Assembly (NCBI GenBank): GCA_964411985.1
Contig: CAYPNF010000043.1
Coordinates: 10,823 to 74,822 of the forward strand
Source: CAYPNF01 sp964411985
GTDB lineage: Bacteria > Verrucomicrobiota > Verrucomicrobiia > Limisphaerales > J093
DNA length: 64,000 bases
Reading direction: 5' to 3'
The notes below the pieces were generated by a model. The model did not search any database. It was not told the origin of the DNA and was given only the letters and a program-made list of their open reading frames with translations. Of the stretch, positions 1-8,269 are shown in pieces. The position numbers and the translations under genes are program-made. The number at the start of each line of letters is the position of its first letter. Position 1 is the stretch's first letter.

Positions 1-429
1 GCCGCTGATCTCGGCCAACCGGGTGCGTTTCCGATCCCGGCAAATCTCCACGCACTTGCGCAGCTGATCACGGAGTTCCTCAGGATTGGGGACACATTCC
101 AGCAAGACCGTCGGCGTGCTGGCGTCATCGGTGGTCAGTAGCACATTCCCCTTTTTGAACATCCGATACAGGAAGGGTTGTTCCACCGTGATGTCCCTGA
201 CGCGATACAACTCCAACTGATCCGATCGCTTGCTGAAGATGCCTTGACTGGTCTTCAGCCGCTCGGTCGTAAGCTCGTAGCCGCGCGACCTCACCTCGAA
301 GATCTTCCAAAGGGAGATAAAGATGGGAACGATCAGCACACAGGTCAGCCAGCAGACTAGGTGAAGCCAGAAGTTCAGGACGTGGGAGGGATGCCCTTTC
401 CAGACAATCTCTTCTTGTGGTGAGGTCAT
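1..429 (-). CDS. PH domain-containing membrane protein (bPH_2/DUF304 type), partial
   Basis: Reading the minus strand from the ATG at 427-429 gives 143 codons with no stop, so the C-terminus lies beyond the left edge. The N-terminus has the typical bPH_2 opening (E-E-I-V-W-K-G-H-P-S, residues 6-15), one or two hydrophobic segments (about residues 21-40), then the PH-like strand region with the Y-E-L-T-T-E-R-L motif at about 50-57, followed by R-V-R-D-I and L-L-T-T-D-D. These features are characteristic of the bacterial PH-like domain of the YdbT/DUF304 group, whose molecular role is mostly unknown. It is divergent from the next gene, separated by a palindrome-rich spacer. The family call is fairly sure; the function is not. 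Confidence 0.75.
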   Translation of the reverse strand, partial: MTSPQEEIVWKGHPSHVLNFWLHLVCWLTCVLIVPIFISLWKIFEVRSRGYELTTERLKTSQGIFSKRSDQLELYRVRDITVEQPFLYRMFKKGNVLLTTDDASTPTVLLECVPNPEELRDQLRKCVEICRDRKRTRLAEISG

Positions 430-787
430 AATCCGAGACTATCTGAGCGCCGCATTATACTCAAGCTTTTGCCGCACTCGTACCGCGGGCAGCCCTGCCT
501 GCTGTTTCGCCTGCCTGCGCCAAGGCTTCGGCGGACAGGCCGACTGCCTAGTCGGCCGGGTCTTTGGCTTTCGGACGGCACGCAGGTCCGGCGACCTGCG
601 ATACAGCAGGCAAGGCTACCTGCGGCACGGGACCATGGAATTACCCGAACCGAAAACGAACGGACCTCGGACCTGTCCCCCACCGTCCAAGGCTGGGTGC
701 AATATCCGAATACGCATCGCATTTCGCCGAATCCTCAATTGCTTCGGGTCATCCGTTCTGCTACAAGTAACCCGAATCGACCACTCT
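430..787. other. Palindrome-rich intergenic spacer between divergent genes
   Basis: No convincing gene is present. The central 150 bases are built of nested inverted repeats, annotated separately (479-629). Open frames that run through here are composed of repeat sequence. The isomerase-like frame can be extended upstream to 635 but that extension lies in this repeat-containing DNA, so the ATG at 788 was preferred. Confidence 0.6.
479..629. repeat. Nested cruciform-like inverted repeat
   Basis: Outer arms 479-505 and 603-629 are 27 bases long and complementary at 23 positions. Inside are two perfect hairpins: 538-545 with 550-557 (arm GGCCGACT, 4-base loop) and 581-587 with 594-600 (arm CGCAGGT, 6-base loop). 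Such composite palindromes resemble REP/BIME or miniature mobile elements. No transposase or target duplication is visible next to it. Confidence 0.6.
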
Positions 788-1639
788 ATGAACAACTCCG
801 CCCTCCAACTCAATCGACGAGGCTTTCTACATATGAGCGCTGCAGCCATGGTTCTTCCCGGAACGCTCTTGGCCGCGCCCGGTTGGAAGAACATCCCCAT
901 TGCCACGCAGGCCTGGTGCGTACGCAAGCAGATGGCAACCGATGTTCCCGGCACGCTGGCCGACGTCGCCAAGCTCGGCTACGCGGGGATTGAATTGGAG
1001 AACGCCTTTGGCAAACCAGGGTCAGAATGGCGCAAACATCTGGATGCAGCCGGACTGAAAGCGTGCGGCTTCCATCATAGCCTCGACGAATTGCGCGGGG
1101 ACAAACTCAAGGCCAGCATCGAATTCAATCAAGCCATCGGCAACCGTAATTTGATCATCCGTTCGCTGCCGACCGATGTGTACAAGTCCAAGGAGTTGCT
1201 GGCGAAAACCGCCACCGAGGTCAACGAAATCGCAAAGAAACTGAAGCCGGCCGGGTTGCGGATTGGCTACCACAACCACTCCGCCGACTTCAACAAGTTC
1301 GGTGAAGACTATTGGTGGAATCTGTTTGCGGATCAGACTGACAAAGAGGTCATCCTGCAGTTCGATACCGGCAACGCCTCGGAGATGCAGGGGGTTTCGG
1401 TTTTGGACTTTCTGAAGCGCAACCAGGGCCGCACGATGTTGATGCACGTCAAACCCTTTTCCAAAGCGAAGCCCGATGCCTATTTGGGCGATGACGAATT
1501 GGATTGGAAACAGATCATGACGGTGGTCGAAAGCACGGGCGGACTCGAGTGGTACATCATCGAGTACGAGCGCGATGCCTTTCCGCCCCTCGAAGCGTTA
1601 AAAGCCAATTTGGACCGCTTCAAGAAAATGCGCGCGTAG
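788..1639 (+). CDS. Secreted sugar phosphate isomerase/epimerase (xylose isomerase-like TIM barrel)
   Basis: A 283-residue protein from the ATG at 788. It opens with a Tat-like signal (N-R-R-G-F-L-H-M-S, residues 9-17) followed by a hydrophobic stretch ending L-L-A-A. The mature part fits the AP_endonuc_2/xylose isomerase-like barrel: it has the L-A-D-V-A-K-L-G-Y-A-G-I-E-L-E motif, then G-Y-H-N-H-S, then Q-F-D-T-G-N, and a final W-Y-I-I-E-Y-E; the His, Asp and Glu residues in these are the usual metal ligands of the fold. Family members isomerise or epimerise sugars in catabolism. Substrate cannot be told. It is a single gene, convergent with the following one. A longer frame starts at 635 but would put the signal peptide inside the protein. 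Confidence 0.85.
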   Translation: MNNSALQLNRRGFLHMSAAAMVLPGTLLAAPGWKNIPIATQAWCVRKQMATDVPGTLADVAKLGYAGIELENAFGKPGSEWRKHLDAAGLKACGFHHSLDELRGDKLKASIEFNQAIGNRNLIIRSLPTDVYKSKELLAKTATEVNEIAKKLKPAGLRIGYHNHSADFNKFGEDYWWNLFADQTDKEVILQFDTGNASEMQGVSVLDFLKRNQGRTMLMHVKPFSKAKPDAYLGDDELDWKQIMTVVESTGGLEWYIIEYERDAFPPLEALKANLDRFKKMRA

Positions 1640-1655
1640 GGCAACTCAAGGTGGC

Positions 1656-1676
1656 CGACGTCTCGCCGAGACGTCG
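1656..1676. terminator. Perfect 10-1-10 hairpin between convergent genes, possible bidirectional terminator
   Basis: CGACGTCTCG (1656-1665) and its complement (1667-1676) flank a single base. It lies 16 bases after the isomerase stop and between two convergent genes. There is no T-run on either side, so it may equally be a REP-like element rather than a true intrinsic terminator. Confidence 0.4.
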
Positions 1677-1778
1677 AGTCCAGCTGTACGAGGGACGAGT
1701 GGCTGAAGTTCGGTCACACCTTGGGGGCGAAGGATAGCTGACTTTTGCCCCTCGGCGAGGTGCAAACCCTCTTTCAGA

Positions 1779-2909
1779 CTATCTCGCCTTCCTCACCCTC
1801 ACCTGGCCTAGATCAATCACCTCCGATTCAGCCCCTGTAGCTTCAGGGAACTTCACTCGAAGCAAGCCGGTCTCGAGGCTCTCGTCGCTGTCTTCGATGT
1901 AGAATCTGTGTTCCCCTGCGGGTTCATCGCAGAAGGCATAGAACTTCCCATCAGGTTGGAATACTGCCGGGATGTTTCTTGGACCGCGTGAGAGATGAGA
2001 GGTCGCAATCGTCATGAACCAAAGCCGATCCATGGACGTATCGGAGTTCGGGGGAGCGAGCTGCCCAACAAGGGTTCGACCCTGAGGATGCAACTCTAAA
2101 TGCAAAGCGGGTCCATCCATGACCTGCACTGACGAAAACGGACTCGCGGTCAGAAACAGATCGTTGGTGGATACCGACAGCCCCTTCACCCTGACGCCCC
2201 GATGTGGCGGGGAGGGAGTGAGGAGCAAGGGATCCCACGTACCCCCAGGCAAGTCGCTGATCGCAAATCGACCTTCGCTATCGGTCATGACACCCCGTAT
2301 CTGCGAGACCGACTGACCTTTCTGAGGCGAGGTGATCGAGAGCGGCCAGGCCCACCGTGGACTGAACCCGATCCTTTGATTCGCCCAAGGTTTCCCTGCA
2401 AGATAAAGCGTCCCCTCCACCCGGCCATGCGCACCCAACACCACCTGGAACCCGTTGGTGAGCGTGCGAGCATCCACCTCCCCGCCTGCCTCCCCCAAAC
2501 GAACAACCAACTTCTCCGCTTGCGGGATGCGGTAGACAAAGATCCGGCCTTGCTCGTCGGTGTGGCCGATTCCTCCCATGAGCCGCGCACGCTCGCTGAT
2601 CCAGTCCATATAGCCCACTTCCGCCCGAGCTACGGGTTTGCCATCGCGTACGACTGTGCCCCAGATGCGGCCATCCTGAGTTGTCGCCCCCGGGGAAAGC
2701 CCCAGTGCGGCCTCCTGCGCATCCCCTGCAAAGCACTGGAGCAGGTGGAGTGAAGCACCCACCCCTACGAAGCCCCAGGCGACCAAAAGAGCCAGGGAGT
2801 GAAACCAGTCCCTAAAGCATCGACGAGTGCTTCCTTCAATCTGGACGCCTTTCAAGTGCACAACAGTTTCTTTCCTTTGGCTGCTGCCAGCGGTGCGGCC
2901 ACGGCACAC
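1779..2909 (-). CDS. Secreted/anchored protein with carboxypeptidase regulatory-like domains
   Basis: Up to 376 residues from a GTG at 2909; the exact start is uncertain because the first ~30 residues look non-secretory. A hydrophobic segment at about residues 38-62 would act as signal or anchor. The mature part has the beta-sandwich pattern of CarboxypepD_reg-like domains: G-T-V-V-R-D-G-K-P-V-A-R-A-E-V (about 104-118) followed by T-D-E-Q-G-R-I, and a second T-D-S-E-G-R-F-A-I-S-D-L-P-G-G further on. Such domains are common add-ons in extracellular proteins; no catalytic domain is visible. The gene is alone on this strand. Function unknown. Confidence 0.6.
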   Translation of the reverse strand: MCRGRTAGSSQRKETVVHLKGVQIEGSTRRCFRDWFHSLALLVAWGFVGVGASLHLLQCFAGDAQEAALGLSPGATTQDGRIWGTVVRDGKPVARAEVGYMDWISERARLMGGIGHTDEQGRIFVYRIPQAEKLVVRLGEAGGEVDARTLTNGFQVVLGAHGRVEGTLYLAGKPWANQRIGFSPRWAWPLSITSPQKGQSVSQIRGVMTDSEGRFAISDLPGGTWDPLLLTPSPPHRGVRVKGLSVSTNDLFLTASPFSSVQVMDGPALHLELHPQGRTLVGQLAPPNSDTSMDRLWFMTIATSHLSRGPRNIPAVFQPDGKFYAFCDEPAGEHRFYIEDSDESLETGLLRVKFPEATGAESEVIDLGQVRVRKAR

Positions 2910-3307
2910 CTCTGAATGAGCTGCTCCACAGAGATAATAAGATGGGACGCAGGCGGCTGGACTCTATTCAACAGCGGTTCCTCTTGTGCGCGAAATTCAA
3001 CCCGACTCGCCGCATCGCGCGAGCCTCAGAAATGCTTGTTTTGAGCGTGAAAGTTGTAACCCATGCAACTATCCTGCAGGAATCGTACACATAGGCGGGC
3101 CATACGTCCGGAGCCCAAAGGTAGGCCCTGTTATTTCGTAATGCCTTGCCCATCAGCTATATGTCTATATCGCCTTGTCACGCTCAACTCACCGGCATCC
3201 CTTGCGGCACTGCAGGGTGCGAAGGAAAAACGGTGCAGCTGACCTGGTAATGACGAAGAGTTCCAGCGCCGGATTGACGAGGTAATCGAACAGGTGCGTA
3301 AGGAGCT
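2910..3307. other. Spacer between divergent genes; a possible gene remnant near its right end
   Basis: No intact gene is supported. A frame from 3183 continues to a TGA at 3240-3242 and resumes in the same frame to a stop just inside the next gene (encoding a charged stretch rich in Glu and Arg, 3243-3326). This could be a decayed gene tail or chance. AAGGAG just before 3308 is the ribosome binding site of the next gene. Confidence 0.4.
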
Positions 3308-3739
3308 ATGTCCAAACCCATAAGCGATCCGAAGACCATGCTGGCTGTCACCCGCAAGTTGCAGATAATCTCAAGTCTCACGATCTTGGTTGTCGTTTAC
3401 TGCACCGTTCACGTCGGTTTTGGCGGACCTTGGCAAATCTGGTTCATCGATGGCTTTGCTTTGCTCTTGGGTTTCGGCGTCCCTTCCCTGCTGGTTTCCT
3501 CACCTCGCGACCTCGCAACTCGCAGGGTGACCATAGCGGTGTTTCTCCTAGCAGGTCTTATTTCATGGGACGTACTGATGACCCTCTTCACCGCCAAGCA
3601 TGAACTGTTCAGGGCCTGGGGAGTCGTGTACCCAGTAGGTTCGCTCACGCTCGCATCGCTGCTGGTTGTTCACGGCTTTGTGGTTGGCACTTTCCACGAC
3701 GTTCATCCGCAGATTATCACCGATTTTCACAGAGGGTGA
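3308..3739 (+). CDS. Hypothetical four-helix membrane protein
   Basis: 143 residues, starting at an ATG preceded by AAGGAG at a good distance. Four hydrophobic segments are evident at roughly residues 18-38, 46-62, 74-92 and 104-126. No family motif was recognised. It is followed by a repeat-containing spacer and is not obviously part of an operon. Codon use and length suggest a real gene. Confidence 0.55.
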   Translation: MSKPISDPKTMLAVTRKLQIISSLTILVVVYCTVHVGFGGPWQIWFIDGFALLLGFGVPSLLVSSPRDLATRRVTIAVFLLAGLISWDVLMTLFTAKHELFRAWGVVYPVGSLTLASLLVVHGFVVGTFHDVHPQIITDFHRG

Positions 3740-3838
3740 AAACAAGCGGCGCAAATGAGCCGTCGCAGGGATGACGCCGCTCAGCGAGAGAGGGATGAGC
3801 CGTTCCCACCGCACGGAGGCTTGAGAGGAGATGGAGAC

Positions 3839-3868
3839 GGCAGGCTGCGGAGAGCCCGACCCCACCGG
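3839..3868 (+). repeat. Dispersed repeat, copy 1
   Basis: Shares GGCAGGCTGCGGAGAGC and a similar following CCCxACCG tail with 21669-21698; a weaker relative of the tail lies at 53665-53682. All copies are intergenic. The surrounding stretch 3740-4011 contains a further short palindrome (GGCTCGGCGAGCC at 3905-3917) and no gene. Confidence 0.4.
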
Positions 3869-4011
3869 GAATGATGACTTCCTACCCGTCCATCTGGATG
3901 CGACGGCTCGGCGAGCCATCGCCCACCCGCCGAGGTTGGCTACCCTTCAGGGGCACTCGGAGCCCTAACGAGTCCCAAGGTTGCAATTCGTAACATTTCT
4001 GATAAACATAA

Positions 4012-5571
4012 GTGGACGTGCAATTGAACGAGCCAGGTATAGCCAGACCCGGTAGAGAGTTGGCTAGAGCGACAACTCTGTCTGTGTCGCTTCGGCGCTG
4101 GGCCGGGGCCCACCTCCCTCCCAAGACGAGGCTTCAGGTCCTGTGCTTCCTAGTCTCGCTACTCAGCTCGCCCCTCCAAGCCAACGAGGTCCTGGACTGG
4201 AACGAGCTCATGCTGGATGCCATCAGGAGCGACAACTCTGGACCCACCCTAAGCACACGAAACCTGGCGATCCTGCATTTGTCAATCTACGACGCCGTTG
4301 TCGCCATCGATCGCGGCCATCAGCCCTACCGTGTCAGCGTTGATGCCCAAGGAGAGGCTTCGCCCGTGGCGGCCGTGGCCGCGGCGGGTCATGAGGTCAT
4401 GCTCGCACTCTATCCGCCCTTTGCGGGCCGAACGGGCAGCCTATTCGCAGACCAACTCGCCAAGCTTCCTCAGGACGCCTCAACCACGAATGGCCTGGCC
4501 TTGGGCCGTGAGGTGGCTCGTAGGCTCTTGGAGTCCCGTGAGGACGACGGGGCCTCCACTCAAGTCACCTACATCCCAAGCGCTGAACCCGGGCAATGGC
4601 GCAGAACGCCCCCTTTCTATCGTCCCCCGCTGGATCCACATTGGCGGTACGTCACCCTTTTTGCGTTGCCGGACAAAGAACCCTTCGTACCCCCTCCTCC
4701 ACCCCTCATGACCAGTCAGGAGTACGCGGAAGCCTTCAACGAGGTAAAGGCCATTGGGGGCAGGGAAAGCCCTCTGCGCACATCAGAGCAAAGCCAGATT
4801 GCCGTTTTCTGGTCCGACTTCAGCTATACCGCGATGCCTCCCGGGCACTGGCATGAAATCGCAGCAACCCTGGTCCGCAACCACAACGTCTCGTTGACCG
4901 ACACCGCGCGGCTCTACGCCCTGCTCAGCCTCGCCCAAGCCGACGCGGCCATCGTCTGTTGGGAAACAAAGTACCGGTATAATACCTGGCGGCCGATCAC
5001 CGCGATCCAGCGCGCGGATGAAGATGGCAATCCTGCCACTGAAGCGGATCCATCGTGGAACCATTACCTCAACTCTCCACCGTTTCCGGAGTACACGAGC
5101 GGCCATAGCACCTTTAGCAAAGCCAGCGCCCAAGTCCTGACTCATTTTTTTGGGACTGACGAGATGGAATTCACCGCCACCTCCGATTCGCTGCCGGGCG
5201 TCTTCCGTCACTTCTCCAGCTTCGCAGCCTGCGCCGATGAAGTAGGTATGAGCCGTATCTACGGTGGGATCCACTTCCCATTCGCCAATCGAGACGGGAA
5301 GGCATGCGGCAAAAAAGTGGGCGACTACGTTTGCACCAATTACCTCCTGGCAACCGACCGACTTCCCTTCGTGCGGCTGGAAGCGGCTGGTCCGGAAGGC
5401 GCAGCAGTGCGAGTCCATGGCCATATCGGGCAAGCCTGCGTCCTGGAAGGCTCAACCGATCTGGTCAACTGGCGTCCCTTGGAGACCAACACGGCCATCT
5501 CTGGAGGATTCCTCTGCCTGGAGGAACCCTCGGCAGTTCCCCTGCGATTCTACAGGGCGGTCGAGCGTTAA
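4012..5571 (+). CDS. Secreted vanadium-dependent haloperoxidase (PAP2 superfamily)
   Basis: 519 residues from a GTG; a hydrophobic signal ends L-Q-A near residue 57, so the true start may be further in. Active-site motifs are in order: W-R-P-I-T-A-I (326-332), P-E-Y-T-S-G-H-S-T-F (359-368) and S-R-I-Y-G-G-I-H-F (414-422), giving the vanadate/phosphate-binding Arg327, Ser363-Gly364-His365, Arg415 and the catalytic His421. Vanadium haloperoxidases oxidise halides with H2O2; related acid phosphatases share the site, so substrate is inferred. The C-terminal ~55 residues (A-C-V-L-E-G-S-T-D-L-V-N-W to F-Y-R-A-V-E-R) match a short beta-rich tail common on verrucomicrobial secreted proteins. The next gene starts 24 bases downstream and may be co-transcribed. 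Confidence 0.88.
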   Translation: MDVQLNEPGIARPGRELARATTLSVSLRRWAGAHLPPKTRLQVLCFLVSLLSSPLQANEVLDWNELMLDAIRSDNSGPTLSTRNLAILHLSIYDAVVAIDRGHQPYRVSVDAQGEASPVAAVAAAGHEVMLALYPPFAGRTGSLFADQLAKLPQDASTTNGLALGREVARRLLESREDDGASTQVTYIPSAEPGQWRRTPPFYRPPLDPHWRYVTLFALPDKEPFVPPPPPLMTSQEYAEAFNEVKAIGGRESPLRTSEQSQIAVFWSDFSYTAMPPGHWHEIAATLVRNHNVSLTDTARLYALLSLAQADAAIVCWETKYRYNTWRPITAIQRADEDGNPATEADPSWNHYLNSPPFPEYTSGHSTFSKASAQVLTHFFGTDEMEFTATSDSLPGVFRHFSSFAACADEVGMSRIYGGIHFPFANRDGKACGKKVGDYVCTNYLLATDRLPFVRLEAAGPEGAAVRVHGHIGQACVLEGSTDLVNWRPLETNTAISGGFLCLEEPSAVPLRFYRAVER

Positions 5572-5595
5572 GGGACGGTCATTGAACAACAACCT

Positions 5596-6369
5596 ATGAA
5601 GATGCGAAACTGGATATCGGCCATGCTGATTCTGGTATCCACCGGGATCGTCTCGGGGTGGGCAGCGGATCAGAAGCCCCCCATCGTCGTCCGCAACCCG
5701 CCCGAGCAGGAGTTTTTCTCCAAAGTGCTCGACTTTCACGGCATCCCCATCAAGGCGCACAAAGTGGTGACGGATGAGGCCCTCTACGCCGCTTACGACC
5801 GCCTGGCGGAACAACTCAAGAACCTCCCCATGGTCACGTCCAACCTGGCATCCGCAGGCGCGGAACTGCACATCATCGGCCGCGACCAAGTCACCACGGA
5901 CCTCCCCGAGTGGCGCGAGGATAAGGGCAAGAAGTTGGAGGAGTACAACGGGCTGACCCGCGATGAACGGACCCGTGGCATGGGTGGATTGCTCACTTCC
6001 TGCGGTGAAGAGAATCTCCTGAAACTCGAGAAAGATCGGTACCGAGGGCGCGACATCTGCATCCACGAGTTCGCCCATAACATTCTCAGCTGCGGCGTTC
6101 AGCGTGAGGTCCGCACCCTGTTTCGCGACCAATGGAAACGGTCTCTGGAGAAGGGGCTGTGGCAGAAGTCCTATGCAGGGTCCAATGTGGATGAGTTCTT
6201 CGCGGAGATGAGCATGTGGTATTTCGGCACCCACGGAGATATGAACATGACCGGAGTGAAACCCGAGAACGGTCGAGAGGGCCTTCAGAAATACGATCCG
6301 GAAGCCTATGCGCTCATGCATCGGTTCTACAGCGGCGAAATTGAGATCCGGAAAATCGAACCGAGGTAA
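5596..6369 (+). CDS. Secreted protein with HExxH zinc-peptidase-like motif
   Basis: 257 residues with a clear signal peptide (residues 1-24, ending G-W-A-A). A single HExxH site, H-E-F-A-H at 157-161, is followed 43 residues later by F-F-A-E (Glu204), a spacing seen in gluzincin-like metallopeptidases where the second Glu is the third zinc ligand. No close family was recognised from sequence alone. It follows the haloperoxidase by 24 bases on the same strand, so both are probably secreted together. Activity as a peptidase is an inference from the motif. Confidence 0.7.
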   Translation: MKMRNWISAMLILVSTGIVSGWAADQKPPIVVRNPPEQEFFSKVLDFHGIPIKAHKVVTDEALYAAYDRLAEQLKNLPMVTSNLASAGAELHIIGRDQVTTDLPEWREDKGKKLEEYNGLTRDERTRGMGGLLTSCGEENLLKLEKDRYRGRDICIHEFAHNILSCGVQREVRTLFRDQWKRSLEKGLWQKSYAGSNVDEFFAEMSMWYFGTHGDMNMTGVKPENGREGLQKYDPEAYALMHRFYSGEIEIRKIEPR

Positions 6370-6829
6370 CAGAGGCTGGTCCCTGCTGGCGGTCTTGGCG
6401 ATGCTACCAATGCGGAGGGCATACGAGGATGCACGAACTCAAGCGACCCACGGTACCGTTTTTGCGTCGCCGAGCGTTCTGCAACCCGTTCCCGGGCAGA
6501 CCGGAGCCTTCCACTAACCAGTGGCGAGTTCAAAATAATAAATGCGACCGGTGACGACTGTGTCTCCCGGCCGCATTCATTTCCCCGCGCGTTCTGAACG
6601 GTGCATCGACTCTGGCACGAAGCCAAATCGTCACCCCAACCCCAACGCGCTCTTTCTTGGCGACGAAAGGCGGACTAGCCGCCCCAGCCCAGCAACCTTA
6701 GGCTGCTGCAAAGATCCATGTTCTTCCGTACAATATAGAGTGCGTTAGGGGGATTGTATATCCGTTGTATTACGTAATTCGGCCCTAGCAGAGGCTAGAA
6801 AACGACGCAGATTAGGTATTTTTACCTAA
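6370..6829. other. Spacer between convergent genes, with two hairpins
   Basis: No gene supported. It holds an imperfect hairpin at 6541-6577 and a perfect palindrome touching the stop codon of the response regulator at 6811-6830, both listed separately. Short open frames on both strands here lack ribosome binding sites and recognisable content. Confidence 0.5.
6541..6577 (-). terminator. Possible intrinsic terminator
   Basis: AATGCGACCGG (6541-6551) pairs with 6567-6577 at 10 of 11 positions, with a 15-base loop. On the minus strand the stem is followed by TTATTATTTTG, so it could end transcripts from the response-regulator gene; the distance of about 250 bases is long. Confidence 0.35.
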
Positions 6830-6830
6830 T
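6811..6830. repeat. Perfect AT-rich palindrome at the response regulator stop codon
   Basis: ATTAGGTA (6811-6818) and TACCTAAT (6823-6830) surround TTTT. Its last base is also the final base of the gene's stop codon (6830-6832). The symmetric form suits either a protein-binding site or a weak terminator stem. Confidence 0.5.
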
Positions 6831-7468
6831 CACCCCCTCTGACGGAGCTTGGCAAGGGCAGCGGTGGCTGAATGAACGTGCAGCTTCCGATAAATGCGCT
6901 GCAAGTGGCTGTTGATCGTTCGAGTGCTGACCGAGAGCTTCTCCCCAATCTCATCGTAACGAAGGCCCTCCGACAGGTACTGGAGCACCTCCAACTCCCG
7001 CGCGCTCAGCTCGGAGTTCGCCTTGAGAGGCGCAGGGCGAAGGGTGCGCAAGACCATGCGGGCAACCTGACCCGACATGGAAGCTCCACCCGAGGCTATT
7101 TCAGCAATGGCCTCGAGCAGCTTCGTCGGCGAGACCCCCTTGACCAAATAGCCGGTGGCCCCTGCGCTCAATGCCGGGAACACAAAGTCGGTTTCATCGT
7201 GGACCGTGAGCACCAGGATCTCGATCTGCGGGAACCGAGCCCGACAAGCACGAATGAACTCCACGCCGCTCATGCCTGGCATCTCCAGATCGACGAGGAC
7301 CACCTCGGGTTGTTCCACCGCAAGCTGCTCCAGCGCTGCCGCGGCACCGCGATAAGCTCCGGTACAGGCAAAACCGGGTGAACCGCGAATCAGCGCGGCC
7401 AATGCCTCACGCGTGCCAGCGTCGTCCTCCACCACCATGACTTTGATCACTTCGCCCTCGTTCCTCAT
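6830..7468 (-). CDS. NarL/FixJ-family response regulator
   Basis: 212 residues. The receiver domain (about 8-125) has the acidic pair Asp15/Asp16, the phospho-acceptor Asp60 (V-L-V-D-L-E-M-P-G), Thr88 and Lys110. The C-terminal LuxR-type helix-turn-helix (about 147-207) has the usual L-S-A-R-E-L-E-V-L-Q-Y-L and T-R-T-I-N-S-H-L signature. It should bind DNA after phosphorylation by a histidine kinase, but no kinase gene is nearby, so it is an orphan within this window. It is divergent from the DNA glycosylase gene; a promoter-like TTGATC and TTTAGA pair lies at 7483-7511 on the minus strand. Confidence 0.93.
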   Translation of the reverse strand: MRNEGEVIKVMVVEDDAGTREALAALIRGSPGFACTGAYRGAAAALEQLAVEQPEVVLVDLEMPGMSGVEFIRACRARFPQIEILVLTVHDETDFVFPALSAGATGYLVKGVSPTKLLEAIAEIASGGASMSGQVARMVLRTLRPAPLKANSELSARELEVLQYLSEGLRYDEIGEKLSVSTRTINSHLQRIYRKLHVHSATAALAKLRQRG

Positions 7469-7608
7469 CTTATGGTGCAGGATCTAAACCACAGCTGTTC
7501 CCATGGATCAAGTAACTTCGACAACTTACCGCCAGTCCCATCGGATCCCCAGTAGCCATCTCAGCCCAAGTGTTCTATGCTGGCGGCAACTCAAATGGTC
7601 AACCGCTC

Positions 7609-8226
7609 ATGCACTCACAGGCACAAGAATTCCTAAGCCGCACCGATCCACGCCTGGCCGCCCTCATTCAGAGAGTCGGCCCCATGGACTTGAAACCCAG
7701 GCGTCTCCCCCCTTACCGATCCCTGATGCAGGCGGTCGTGTACCAGCAACTCAACGGCAAAGCGGCCGAAACCATCCTGCGTCGATTCATCGCGCTCTTC
7801 CCCGGAGGAAAGGCCTTTCCCAAGCCCGAGCAGGTGCTCAAAATGCCCCAGGAAACCCTCCGCTCCGCCGGCCTCTCAAAATCCAAGGCAAACTACCTCC
7901 AGTGCATTGCCGAAAGAATGCTGTCAGGTCAACTCCCTTCCCTGGCCGAGTGTGATCGCATCACGGACGAGGAGATTGTGGACAAACTCATCCAGATCAA
8001 GGGCGTGGGCCGCTGGACAGTGGAGATGTTCCTGATCTTCAACCTCGGACGGCCCGATGTGTTTCCCGTCCATGATTTGGGTGTACGCAGAGGATACCAA
8101 CTCACTTTCCACAAACGCCAGCTGCCAACCCCCGTCCAGCTCCAGCGAATCGGGCAAAAGTGGGCTCCCTACCGAACCGCAGCCGCATGGTATTTCTGGC
8201 GGGCAGCGGATGGCAAGGACGAGTGA
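7609..8226 (+). CDS. DNA-3-methyladenine glycosylase 2 (AlkA-type, HhH-GPD)
   Basis: 205 residues from the ATG at 7609; an in-frame start at 7570 would add 13 residues without homologous character. The HhH-GPD fold is marked by the helix-hairpin-helix L-I-Q-I-K-G-V-G-R-W-T (about 126-136) and the catalytic aspartate in F-P-V-H-D-L-G (Asp156). The enzyme excises alkylated purines from DNA, starting base excision repair. Length is close to the short AlkA homologues that lack the N-terminal AlkA domain. No ada or alkB partner is nearby. Confidence 0.9.
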   Translation: MHSQAQEFLSRTDPRLAALIQRVGPMDLKPRRLPPYRSLMQAVVYQQLNGKAAETILRRFIALFPGGKAFPKPEQVLKMPQETLRSAGLSKSKANYLQCIAERMLSGQLPSLAECDRITDEEIVDKLIQIKGVGRWTVEMFLIFNLGRPDVFPVHDLGVRRGYQLTFHKRQLPTPVQLQRIGQKWAPYRTAAAWYFWRAADGKDE

Positions 8227-8269
8227 TTTTCCTCGCCAGAGGAGTTGAGGTTTTCCACTGTTATCCACT

